Origin: Hyphomicrobium_A sp964493785
GTDB taxonomy: Bacteria; Pseudomonadota; Alphaproteobacteria; Rhizobiales; Hyphomicrobiaceae
NCBI GenBank assembly: GCA_964493785.1
Contig: CAZBPM010000012.1
Coordinates: 62,001 to 126,000 of the forward strand
Direction: 5' to 3'
DNA: 64,000 bases
Below are positions 17,850-25,791 of this stretch, piece by piece. The notes below the pieces were generated by a model that saw only the letters and a list, made by a program, of their open reading frames with translations, made no database searches and had not been told where the DNA came from. Made by a program: the position numbers and the translations under genes. Numbering within the stretch: the first letter of the stretch is position 1; every line of letters starts with the position of its first letter.

Positions 17850-17945
17850 CCATATCGACCCCGCGTCGGTGACACGGCAGTTTCGGTCAGTTCAAATTCT
17901 GCGCCGCGTTTGCGGAGCCGATCCATGCTGAGCGTATGAACGAGT

Positions 17946-19508
17946 ATGCCTTCGGCCGAGCAGGGGACATTTTTGGGGAGCCACACTTCGTTGCTGCCGT
18001 TGCGTCCAGATCCAATGCTGTTAGACCGCGAGCTTACCGCACCCACAGACGACGTTGCAGCTGTAAGACACAGCTTCAAGAGGACGGGGGGATACCAGCT
18101 TGTCCTCGCTTTTGCGCCTGCACTTGCCCTCGGGCTGATCTATCTCTGGCTAAAACCGGTTTATCCCGGAAGCGCGGGAGTGCTTTTGAGCTTCCTTTGC
18201 GCAAGCATCCTGCTGGTTGCAGTCGCGGCGCTCGCGCTTCCGTCTTTTTTCGTCGTGACGCTTGCAGTGTTCTTGAGCCTCGGCTTTGTGGCGAAGCTCG
18301 TCGCCCATCTTGTCTTTCATGTAGCACTGATCGAGCCAATCGGCCAATTCGACGGATCCAGCGCGGCATGGGATACCGCTCTGAGCTTTGCGACGGCTGG
18401 CTTAGCAGGTGCGTGCGCGGCCATCGTGGTGGCCGCCTTCATTCCAGTCGTTGTGAAATCTGCTCCGATGAGGGCCGACCGCCGGAATGAAGCGCGGTTG
18501 CTCTCGATTTTGCTCGTAGTCCAGCTCGCCCTGGCGGTCGCCGTCTACGCTTTGAACTATCGATGGAACATCATTCGCATTGGCTATCCGCTGGGCGTCG
18601 ACCTTCCCACTGCAGCATACGGGGTCCTGGCGTTCGTTATCGCCTGGGGTGCGTTGCTCGGTAGCCTTTTCCTCACACAGCGTAAAGTCGAACTCGGCGG
18701 ACTTTCGCATGCAGCTCTAATCTACGTTGCGGCGATCCTGGGGATGCTCGCATCGATAACAATGGGCAGCCGGGTTCAGCTCATCCTATTTGTGGGCGCA
18801 GCGAGCATGACGATTGCCGTCCAGTGGCGTGCGGTCAAGAGCTGGTGGCCCGTGGCGGCTGCTTTGAGCTTCGCAGTAGTCGCGTTCGTGCTGAGCGTTG
18901 GCCTTGTTTCGATAGAACGGAATTTCGCTTTCCACACGGGGCCTGACAACGCACAACCGATCGCGAAATCACGTCCGCATCAGGAAAGAGTGCTCACCGA
19001 TGGACGTATTAATGGGCTCAAATACGAGTTGGGCAATCTGTTCATCATGCGATGGGTCGGACTTGAAGGGGCAATGACGACTGCGGCAGAGTCAGATGCG
19101 CTCGGCATACCATTGCTTGCCAAGGCGCTACGCGAGGATCCAGCCCCGAGTGTCGAGGCTATCTATCAAAGAATGTCCGGAGACAAGTATAGGGACGTAA
19201 AAGAATTCGTGTTCCTGACGCTGCCGGGGCCGATTGGTGTTGCGAGCTTTTCGGGCTCATTGTGGGTGATCGCAGGCTCGATGTTCCTTTTGGTTCTGGC
19301 CGGACATTTGTTCGAGCGGCTGGCTGGCTCTCTCACGAGGAGCGTCGCCGCCTGCTCGGTGGTCGGGGTGTCACTGGCATACCTGAGCGCGCAACTGAAC
19401 GTGCCATGGACATTTATGGTCTATGCACTCGAGCTTTTGGCAGCGCTTTGCGGCCTGGCTATTCTCCGCCTCCTGATCGATAGGGCGCATTCGAGCGGGT
19501 CCACTTGA
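17946..19508 (+). CDS. Multi-pass membrane protein, putative Wzy O-antigen polymerase
   Basis: A protein of up to 520 residues with about ten to twelve hydrophobic segments and a large hydrophilic loop in the second half (about residues 325-410), the layout of Wzy polymerases and O-antigen ligases. No strongly conserved sequence motif is visible, which is normal for Wzy. Context supports it: it lies between a GT4 and an ABC exporter in a polysaccharide island that also has a Wzx flippase. The start is uncertain; an internal ATG at 18015 is possible, and neither has a clear ribosome-binding site. The stop overlaps the start of the transporter gene by one base. Confidence 0.68.
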   Translation: MPSAEQGTFLGSHTSLLPLRPDPMLLDRELTAPTDDVAAVRHSFKRTGGYQLVLAFAPALALGLIYLWLKPVYPGSAGVLLSFLCASILLVAVAALALPSFFVVTLAVFLSLGFVAKLVAHLVFHVALIEPIGQFDGSSAAWDTALSFATAGLAGACAAIVVAAFIPVVVKSAPMRADRRNEARLLSILLVVQLALAVAVYALNYRWNIIRIGYPLGVDLPTAAYGVLAFVIAWGALLGSLFLTQRKVELGGLSHAALIYVAAILGMLASITMGSRVQLILFVGAASMTIAVQWRAVKSWWPVAAALSFAVVAFVLSVGLVSIERNFAFHTGPDNAQPIAKSRPHQERVLTDGRINGLKYELGNLFIMRWVGLEGAMTTAAESDALGIPLLAKALREDPAPSVEAIYQRMSGDKYRDVKEFVFLTLPGPIGVASFSGSLWVIAGSMFLLVLAGHLFERLAGSLTRSVAACSVVGVSLAYLSAQLNVPWTFMVYALELLAALCGLAILRLLIDRAHSSGST

Positions 19509-21298
19509 TGGACCACACGCCGGTGCGAGATTTCTTCACCGTCGTCGCAAAGGGCCAGCGTTGGCGTCTAGGAGGGCTTGCGGCACTCGTGGTGTTTGCC
19601 GGTCTGATAGAGTTTATAGCCGTGCTCATGCTGCCATTGTTTGTCTACGCATTGAGTCAGCCCGCCGAAGAGGACGGTCTCGGCGTTTTGCGTACCATCC
19701 GGGCATGGACAGGGGTGGAAAGCGAAGCCGCGCTGCTGTCGCTCCTCGGTGCTGGCGTGCTTGCGATGTTCATCGTAAGAACCTGCGTAATCCTCGCAAC
19801 CAATTGGTATCGCGGTCGCGTGGTTGCTGACCTGATGCGCGATGTCTCGCTGCGGCTGTTCTCAAACTACCTCCACGCGCCATACACCTATAGCCTTTCG
19901 CGCAACACCGCGGAGTTCATCGAGTTCATCATCTACGGTGCTCGGCAGTCGATCCGCGGGATCGTCCCTCCCGTTGCGGCACTGCTCATGAACTCCTTCC
20001 TGTTTATCGCTCTGATACCGGTGCTTCTCGCGATCGATCCCCCGACTGCATTCGCGATCGGCGCCGTGTGCGCGACGACGTGCTATCTTTTCATGAGGAT
20101 CAATCGCACGCGGCTCACACGCTATGCGCACAAGATCGCCGACAGCCGGCTTGCTCTGCAGGTTGATATTTCCGAAGGGCTCGGTGCGCTAAAGCATACG
20201 CGACTGCGCGGTGCAGAGGCTCAGATCGAGCACGAATTTCTTGCCAATGCCTCGGCATTGGCAAGTGCGGAGGCCTCTTCCGAGTTCACGCAGGAGCTGC
20301 CGCGGCCCCTGTTTGAGCTGCTTGCCGGATGTACTCTTGTGCTCGCAGCGCTGTTGCTGCTGCGTGAAAACGCTCCTAGCGCTGTGCTGCCGATGCTTGC
20401 GCTCGCCGGCGCAATTATGATCCGAATGCTGCCGATCATGAATGCATTGACGGGCCACCTGAGCGTGATCAGAGCAAACGCCGTTTCGCTGGCAAACGTC
20501 GCGCGTGAAATGCGTATCTTGGAATCACAAGTACAGAGCGCACCTCCTGCCATCGGCCTGATTACGGGCGGCGATATCGAGTTCCGCGGCATTGAATACC
20601 GTTATCCCGCCGAGCAGTCTCCGGCGTTGAAGAGCATTGATCTGCGGATATCCGAGGGCCAGTCGGTCGCATTCGTCGGCCCCACAGGATCGGGGAAGTC
20701 CACGATCGTCGACGTGATGCTCGGCTTCCTGACACCGACGCACGGTGTCGTCACGGTAGGTGGACACCCCATCGCCGAAGACCTCGGTGGGTGGCGACGT
20801 CGCGTGGGCTATGTCCCGCAGTCGATCTTCCTGCTCGATGCGTCGATAATGAAAAACGTTGCGCTTGGAGTTCCGAGGAATGAGATCGACGAAGCTGCAG
20901 TCTGGCGCGCAATCGAGCAGGCACAGCTTGCCGATTGGGTCGCGGGACTTCCCAAAGGGCTGCATACCGAAGTGGGCGAGCGCGGGGTCCGTCTGTCCGG
21001 AGGGCAGCGCCAGAGGCTTGGAATAGCGCGTGCCCTTTTCTGCAATCCCGATGTTCTGGTGCTCGATGAGGCAACAGCTGCATTGGACAATGCCACTGAG
21101 GCGCGTCTGATTGCAGATTTGCGTCAGGCGACGGCCCAACGGACCACAATCTTCGTGGCCCACCGGCTCAGCTCCGTGCGCCATTGCGATCGCATCTTTT
21201 TGGTCAAGGACGGCACCATCGCCACGGCCGGGACCTACCAGGAACTCCTCGCCGGCAGCCCCGACTTTCGCGAGCTTGCCGCGGAGGTCGCTGCCTGA
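19508..21298 (+). CDS. ABC exporter with fused permease and ATPase (MsbA/PglK-like)
   Basis: A 596-residue half-transporter: about six transmembrane helices in residues 20-320, then a nucleotide-binding domain. Walker A is GPTGSGKST (about residue 393), the signature LSGGQRQRLGIARAL (about 496), Walker B VLVLDEATAALD (about 515) and the H-loop VAHRLS (about 548), so the ATPase should be active. Proteins of this build flip lipid-linked oligosaccharides (PglK) or lipid A (MsbA). ATG at 19508 shares a base with the upstream stop (TGATG); TTG at 19505 is an alternative. Its presence beside a Wzx/Wzy-type locus is noteworthy. Cargo is inferred from context only. Confidence 0.88.
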   Translation: MDHTPVRDFFTVVAKGQRWRLGGLAALVVFAGLIEFIAVLMLPLFVYALSQPAEEDGLGVLRTIRAWTGVESEAALLSLLGAGVLAMFIVRTCVILATNWYRGRVVADLMRDVSLRLFSNYLHAPYTYSLSRNTAEFIEFIIYGARQSIRGIVPPVAALLMNSFLFIALIPVLLAIDPPTAFAIGAVCATTCYLFMRINRTRLTRYAHKIADSRLALQVDISEGLGALKHTRLRGAEAQIEHEFLANASALASAEASSEFTQELPRPLFELLAGCTLVLAALLLLRENAPSAVLPMLALAGAIMIRMLPIMNALTGHLSVIRANAVSLANVAREMRILESQVQSAPPAIGLITGGDIEFRGIEYRYPAEQSPALKSIDLRISEGQSVAFVGPTGSGKSTIVDVMLGFLTPTHGVVTVGGHPIAEDLGGWRRRVGYVPQSIFLLDASIMKNVALGVPRNEIDEAAVWRAIEQAQLADWVAGLPKGLHTEVGERGVRLSGGQRQRLGIARALFCNPDVLVLDEATAALDNATEARLIADLRQATAQRTTIFVAHRLSSVRHCDRIFLVKDGTIATAGTYQELLAGSPDFRELAAEVAA

Positions 21299-21401
21299 TC
21301 GTCGCCGTCACTCGGTCTCGTCTTCGTCGTTTGGCGACTGTATCGGGCGCCTCGCAGCGAATGTCACCGGCCGGATGTATTGGTTCACCGAGGCGCGCTA
21401 G

Positions 21402-21752
21402 ATGTGGATCATCGAGAAAATCTTTCGCCGACGCGCGAAGGGCTACATCCGGCCGATCAAGGTCCGTTACGACCGTATGATCGTCTTCGAGGGCTATTGC
21501 GGCACCGGCGACAAGCTCTTTACCAAGGAGCGTACGCCGCTTCAGCCTCTCATCTTCCACGCCTTTGGCTTCGCACTCGACGCCATCGAACGCGAGATTT
21601 GGGTGCAAGACGATGCGAAGACGCGTTTCGATCGGCACGGATTTTATCGTGCCCATCTCAACGCGGAGGGCACGTATTGCTGGTTCAATGGCCACGAGGC
21701 GCTCGTGCGTGACCCAGAGTCGAACCATGAGGGAGAGGACGAGGCATCGTGA
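21402..21752 (+). CDS. Hypothetical protein, 116 residues, paired with endonuclease V
   Basis: I do not recognise this protein. It is basic at the N terminus (IFRRRAKGYIRP) and has a central part rich in aromatic and charged residues (VRYDRMIVFEGYCGTGDKL, WVQDDAKTRFDRHGFY) and an acidic C-terminal tail. No signal peptide, membrane helix or metal-binding cysteine set is visible. The ATG at 21402 follows a GAGG element by about eight bases. Its stop overlaps the GTG of the endonuclease V gene (GTGA), so the two are very likely made together and may act on the same DNA or RNA substrate. Real gene status is supported by this coupling and by the clean single frame. Confidence 0.65.
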   Translation: MWIIEKIFRRRAKGYIRPIKVRYDRMIVFEGYCGTGDKLFTKERTPLQPLIFHAFGFALDAIEREIWVQDDAKTRFDRHGFYRAHLNAEGTYCWFNGHEALVRDPESNHEGEDEAS

Positions 21753-22276
21753 GCTTCCACCTCGCCGTCGATGTACACTATCACGGCGATGGTCGGGCGG
21801 TGGCTGCCGGGGTGGCGTTCGCCGACTGGCGGTCCGACGTGATCGACCGAACCGAGGTGGTGCGCCTCGGTAGTGCGCAGCCGTACGAGCCCGGAAATTT
21901 CGCCAAGCGCGAGTTGCCTCACGTCTTGGAGCTTCTGGATCGCTTCTCAAAGGTTCCGGCGACGATCATTATCGACGGCTACGTGACGTTGGGAGTGGAC
22001 CAGCGTGACGGCCTGGGCGCGCGGCTCTTTTCTGCTCTACAAGGGCAGGTTCCAGTTATTGGGGTCGCCAAGAGCCGTTTCGTCGGGACGCCGGCCGAGA
22101 CAGAGGTGTTGCGGGGCAGGAGCCAGCGGCCACTCTACGTGACCAGCCGCGGGATCGCACTCGAGGACGCTAAGGGACTGATCTGCAACATGCACGGCAT
22201 CAACCGCTTACCAACGCTCTTGGTAGCGGTGGATCGCGCGTGCCGCGAGCTAGACCTGAGGTCCAACCCCGCATGA
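21749..22276 (+). CDS. Short endonuclease V-like protein
   Basis: Endonuclease V cleaves one base 3' of deoxyinosine in DNA or of inosine in RNA. The 175-residue protein keeps the family landmarks: LAVDVHYHGD with the first catalytic Asp, PYEPGNFAKRELPHVLEL equivalent to the PYxPG wedge plus catalytic Glu, IIIDGY with the second Asp, and VIGVAKSRFVG with the conserved Lys. It lacks the N-terminal helices of E. coli Nfi (about 223 residues) and is shorter at the end, and the usual DGHG reads DGYV. The GTG start is fixed by overlap with the upstream stop. I infer an active but minimal nuclease; substrate unknown. Confidence 0.8.
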   Translation: MSFHLAVDVHYHGDGRAVAAGVAFADWRSDVIDRTEVVRLGSAQPYEPGNFAKRELPHVLELLDRFSKVPATIIIDGYVTLGVDQRDGLGARLFSALQGQVPVIGVAKSRFVGTPAETEVLRGRSQRPLYVTSRGIALEDAKGLICNMHGINRLPTLLVAVDRACRELDLRSNPA

Positions 22277-22797
22277 GACCCGCGGTGGAATCGGCCTGTC
22301 GCGCACGGCCATAGCCGCTGGCGCGACGACCTCGATTGCTGACTTGTTCGGGTTGCATGAAGCTCCCGTGCGCGCTGACCCTCCTGCTCTTCGCGCCCAG
22401 GAAGGCGATCACAGCGGCAGAGCAACGCTGCCGGCGTTAGAGAGCGTGGAGTCGATCGGCAGCGCGCGGAAGAAGTTATAGAGACAGAAGCCACCGGTCA
22501 CCGCTCCCCACCTGACTGAAACAGCAGATGTACGGGTCCGATCTGGTTGCCCGTTGCGATGGCGTTCATCGCCACCCCGAAGCCGTTGAAGATACGCTGC
22601 ACCGCGCCTTGGTCGATGGGGGCGGGCGAATGCTGCATAGAGCGGCTCAATTGCCGGAGGCGCGGCGGTCGCGCTCATAATGCCCTCGTTGGGAAAGCTC
22701 TAAATATCGCAGCGACAATATCCCAGAACGGCGCAGGAACGGAATTGTCCTTACACCACCCGAATACCGATCCTAGCTTATTGATCTATATCGATTT
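22277..22797. other. Gene-poor stretch between endonuclease V and tRNA-Thr
   Basis: About 520 bases with no gene I can support. On the minus strand a short protein-like stretch (GAVQRIFNGFGVAMNAI, around 22550-22605) ends at a stop and another frame continues with FCLYNFFRALPID, which might be the remains of a decayed gene. No repeat, terminator or mobile-element end was recognised. Confidence 0.35.
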
Positions 22798-22873
22798 TGG
22801 TGCCGCAAGAGGGATTCGAACCCCCGACCCCGTCATTACGAATGACGTGCTCTACCGACTGAGCTATTGCGGC
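22798..22873 (-). tRNA. tRNA-Thr (anticodon CGU)
   Basis: A complete 76-base cloverleaf on the minus strand with CCA encoded. The acceptor stem pairs GCCGCAA with TTGCGGC, discriminator A. The anticodon arm has stem CGTCA/TGACG around loop TTCGTAA, giving anticodon CGT, which reads the Thr codon ACG. The T arm has the standard GTTCGAATC. It sits at the boundary between the polysaccharide island and core genes, a frequent place for integration, although no attachment-site duplicate was found. Confidence 0.95.
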
Positions 22874-23381
22874 TTTCCGTTGCCCTATCAATGGCCTGGG
22901 TACCGGCACTGGGTGGGCAAAGCCCATCGGCCCCGGCGCAGGCTGCCAGGGCAGCGTCAGAAGTCAGCCGAATAGACCAAACCGAGCCCCGGTTCAAGAT
23001 GCGAGGTGTCGATCGCAGCATTTGGCGCAGGCTTTCGGGCGGCCGCTAGGGCAGCGCTGAGATGGGGCGCAGTGGCCACGAGGCGGGAGCGCCTTGGCGC
23101 CGACAACCCGAGGCAATGGCTAACCAACGCTGGGTGACGGCCCAGTAGCCCGGCCGGGGAGCGAGGGCGGCTCTCGCCGGGTAGAGGCCATGCTCGCAAG
23201 GGGTACGGCCGAGCCTGGAGCCGGCGGGGTAGCGCGCGGGGCGCGCGGATTGGTACCAGCGGGGTGGATTCGAGCACGATCGCATCCCGTCGCGATCATG
23301 CTCGTCTTGTTGGGCGGCTCGTGCCGTGCAGGGGCCGAACGCCCGAACGCCGCATTTCGGCGGCGCCTGCAAAATCGGCTG
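22874..23381. other. GC-rich gene-poor stretch
   Basis: About 510 bases between tRNA-Thr and the first small secreted-protein gene. Several short frames exist on both strands but are Arg/Pro/Ala-rich with no protein-like character or ribosome-binding sites. I see no gene, repeat or clear terminator here. Confidence 0.35.
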
Positions 23382-23654
23382 CTACTTCCAGCCGGCTTCC
23401 TTGTCGCAAGCCTTGACCTCATCCGCGTGGGTCTTCTCCCACTCGCTGATGGACTTCGTCTCGCTGTCGGCCATGGCGTTGTTCATGCAGACGCAGTACT
23501 TGCGGACCACATCCTCGGTCGCACCTTCCTTTTTATTGTCGGCGATGCACTGATTGATCCAGGTGACGTCGTCCTCGGTGGTATCTGCGAACGCGCCCGT
23601 GCTCGCCATCAGTGCGGCGGCCGAGATCAAGAGTGCAAGACCCTTCTTCGACAT
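23382..23654 (-). CDS. Small secreted cysteine protein (YCxC paralogue 2)
   Basis: A 90-residue protein with a cleavable signal peptide (MSKKGLALLISAAALMA...AFA) and a mature part of about 67 residues. Four cysteines are arranged as WINQC, KYCVCMNNAM and a final ACDKEAG, with WEK between the last two. The same pattern occurs in the product of 23812-24075, so they are paralogues. Probably periplasmic, either disulfide-bonded or metal-binding; the family is unknown to me. ATG follows GGAGAGCACC. It is the last gene downstream of the hem operon, 157 bases after its paralogue, and may be co-transcribed. Confidence 0.8.
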   Translation of the reverse strand: MSKKGLALLISAAALMASTGAFADTTEDDVTWINQCIADNKKEGATEDVVRKYCVCMNNAMADSETKSISEWEKTHADEVKACDKEAGWK

Positions 23655-23811
23655 GGTGCTCTCCGATAGATCCGACCGCGAAGTGCGGCCGGCGCGCACG
23701 CTACGCCTTGAGGGGTTAGGCCGTCAGCGGGGCTGAAAGCGATGTCTGTGGACAGTCAGGCAAGTGCCTCTGGGGGCTCACCAAGTGGCGACAGCGGCCG
23801 GGTGGTCACTT

Positions 23812-24075
23812 TCACTCCGCGGCTTTCCTGCACGCGGCAACCTTGGCGGGGTTGGACTTCTCCCAGCCGGGGATGTCGTTTATCTCGTCATCGCCCATCT
23901 CGTGGTCGATGCAGGCGCAGTAGCCGTGAGCGGTCTCATCGTCGGCGCCCTTGGCCATGGTGAGCGACTTGCAATTCTTCATCCAAGGGAAGGGCTCATC
24001 GGCCTCCTGAGCGACGACGGGCGTGCCCGCGAAGAGGGACGCCGTCACGAGGATCAGTTTGAGCGATCGCTGCAT
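23812..24075 (-). CDS. Small secreted cysteine protein (YCxC paralogue 1)
   Basis: An 87-residue protein with signal peptide (MQRSLKLILVTASLFAG...VVAQ). The mature part has WMKNC, GYCACIDHEM, WEKSN and VAACRKA, the same four-cysteine layout as the paralogue at 23382-23654. The start lies three bases after the hemY stop, so it is translationally linked to the hem operon. Likely a periplasmic protein. A role in haem or thiol chemistry is only suggested by position. Confidence 0.8.
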   Translation of the reverse strand: MQRSLKLILVTASLFAGTPVVAQEADEPFPWMKNCKSLTMAKGADDETAHGYCACIDHEMGDDEINDIPGWEKSNPAKVAACRKAAE

Positions 24076-24078
24076 CGT

Positions 24079-25779
24079 TTAGGCCCGCTGCGGTCGAAGG
24101 GCGCCACCAACTTCCAACTCGCCGGCATCTGCGCCGGGATCATCGGGTGCCGGCGGTGCCACGAATACACGTGATGGCGGTTCGGACTTGCGGCGCGGCT
24201 GCTGCGTAGCCTTCGTCGAGGCCTCGGCGGCCTGCGATGACGGTGTGCTGCGCGATGGGGTTGCCGGCGCGGTGGCGATGACGGCGTCTTCGGCCGAAGC
24301 CCTGGCAGCGGCGGATCGCTCCGGCTTGTCTTCGGTTTTCGCGGGTGAGCCCGAGCGTTTTTCCTCCGGCAATTCGGAGGGATCGTTGTCGGGCATCCCG
24401 AGGTCGTCGTCCGGCAGATGGTCGTCGTCGTCCCGCCGCATGCCGAGGGCGACAAGCTCCTCGATTTTGCTGGCAAGCACGTCGCCTTCAGTCTGTTCGA
24501 CCTCGACCGGCACGCGCCACTGGAATGCGTCGAGTTCGCCCGATACGGGCGACACTGGCATCCAGCGATCAGCGACGAAGCCGTCGGCGGTCCAAGCCGG
24601 GTCACGAGGGGCATTGACGGCACGCGCCAGCCATTCGCGGACGCGGCCCTTGTCGGCGTGCTGCTCGCCCTCGATGCGGGCCATGAGCGTGGCAACGCGC
24701 TGAGTCATGCGCGCTGGGATCAGCGGTTCGAGCGCGGCGCGGGCCTCGTCGAACTGGTGCGCCTCGATGGCGGCGTTGGCCACCGCGATCGGGCTTTCGA
24801 TCGAGTTCGGACTCAAGGCTGCGAGCTGGCGAACACGGTCGAGGCGATCGCGGGGGCTGTCGCCGATGCGGGCGTAAGCGTACGCCGTTGCGAGGTCCGG
24901 CTGGGGGGCGCGGCTCCATGTTCGCTGCAGGATCTTGGCGGCACGCGGAGTATTGCCGCGCGAAGCCAGCAGGCGTCCGGCGATGGCCGCGGCGGGCACC
25001 AGATCGTTGGCGAGGCCATGCGCCTCGAGGGCGAGGTTGAGGGCGCGCTCGGGGTCGGCTTCCTCGGCGGCCTGGGCTTGCGCGGTGAGCAGCACGGCGC
25101 GCTTGCGGTCGGCGACGGCGCGCTCGATGTGGCCGTTCTTGCGGGCGGGGGCGAGAGTGTCGTGTTCCCCGGTCCAGTTGCCGTCGCGGCACTGAAGGTC
25201 GAGCAGCGCGTCGATGGCCCAGCCGAGCTTCGGGTTGAGCGAGACGGCACGCTCGGCAAAGTGGCGGGCGGCTTCGGTTTCCTTTTCGCGCTGGGCCTCG
25301 AGGAAGAGCCCGCGCAGACCGAGCTGCTCGGTGTCGGGCGATGCCAGCATCGCCTCGAATATGCGGCGCGCGGTGGTGCGGTCGCCGGTGAGCTGGGCGG
25401 CCTGGGCGCGAAGAAGGTGCGTCAGGGGCTCGTTCGGAAGGGACTTGCGCGCCTGAATGGCAGCGCGCATGGCAGCGGCCTTGTCGCCGGCGCCGAGCGC
25501 GATCATGCCGCTCGACAGGGCGTCGAGGCCGATCTTCTGGCGGCGCTTGGTCAGGACGTTGCCCACAGTCGCGGGGCTGTACCAGGCGTGGCGCAGCAGC
25601 GACCAGCAGACGAGTGCCAGCGTGACGAGTGCCACAAGGATGACGATAGCGCGGAAGACGCTCGTTTCGATGTGGTAGCTCTGCCATTCGATGGCGAGCT
25701 CGCCGGGGCGATCGGCGAGCCAGGCAAGCCCTGCAGCGAGAAGGGCGATGCCTACGAGAAATGCGATTAGGCGGAGCAT
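24079..25779 (-). CDS. hemY: HemY-like TPR membrane protein
   Basis: A 566-residue inner-membrane protein of the HemY N-terminal family (not the unrelated protoporphyrinogen oxidase). Two transmembrane helices lie at residues about 5-22 and 41-62, followed by helical TPR-type repeats to about residue 440 and a Pro/Ala/Lys-rich C-terminal tail. Such proteins are regularly encoded behind hemC and hemD, and their exact role in haem synthesis is undefined. It follows the Mic60-like gene by 12 bases and leads directly into the small secreted cysteine protein. The long tail is low complexity and probably disordered. Confidence 0.85.
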   Translation of the reverse strand: MLRLIAFLVGIALLAAGLAWLADRPGELAIEWQSYHIETSVFRAIVILVALVTLALVCWSLLRHAWYSPATVGNVLTKRRQKIGLDALSSGMIALGAGDKAAAMRAAIQARKSLPNEPLTHLLRAQAAQLTGDRTTARRIFEAMLASPDTEQLGLRGLFLEAQREKETEAARHFAERAVSLNPKLGWAIDALLDLQCRDGNWTGEHDTLAPARKNGHIERAVADRKRAVLLTAQAQAAEEADPERALNLALEAHGLANDLVPAAAIAGRLLASRGNTPRAAKILQRTWSRAPQPDLATAYAYARIGDSPRDRLDRVRQLAALSPNSIESPIAVANAAIEAHQFDEARAALEPLIPARMTQRVATLMARIEGEQHADKGRVREWLARAVNAPRDPAWTADGFVADRWMPVSPVSGELDAFQWRVPVEVEQTEGDVLASKIEELVALGMRRDDDDHLPDDDLGMPDNDPSELPEEKRSGSPAKTEDKPERSAAARASAEDAVIATAPATPSRSTPSSQAAEASTKATQQPRRKSEPPSRVFVAPPAPDDPGADAGELEVGGALRPQRA

Positions 25780-25791
25780 GAGACGCGTTCT

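Noticed and set aside
22409..22678. Minus-strand frame of 89 residues near tRNA-Thr
   Set aside because: No ribosome-binding site, mixed composition, and adjacent protein-like pieces fall in other frames; at best a decayed gene.
24418..25770. Plus-strand frame of 450 residues opposite hemY
   Set aside because: Shadow of the GC-rich TPR gene; rich in Gly/Val/Ala without any domain.
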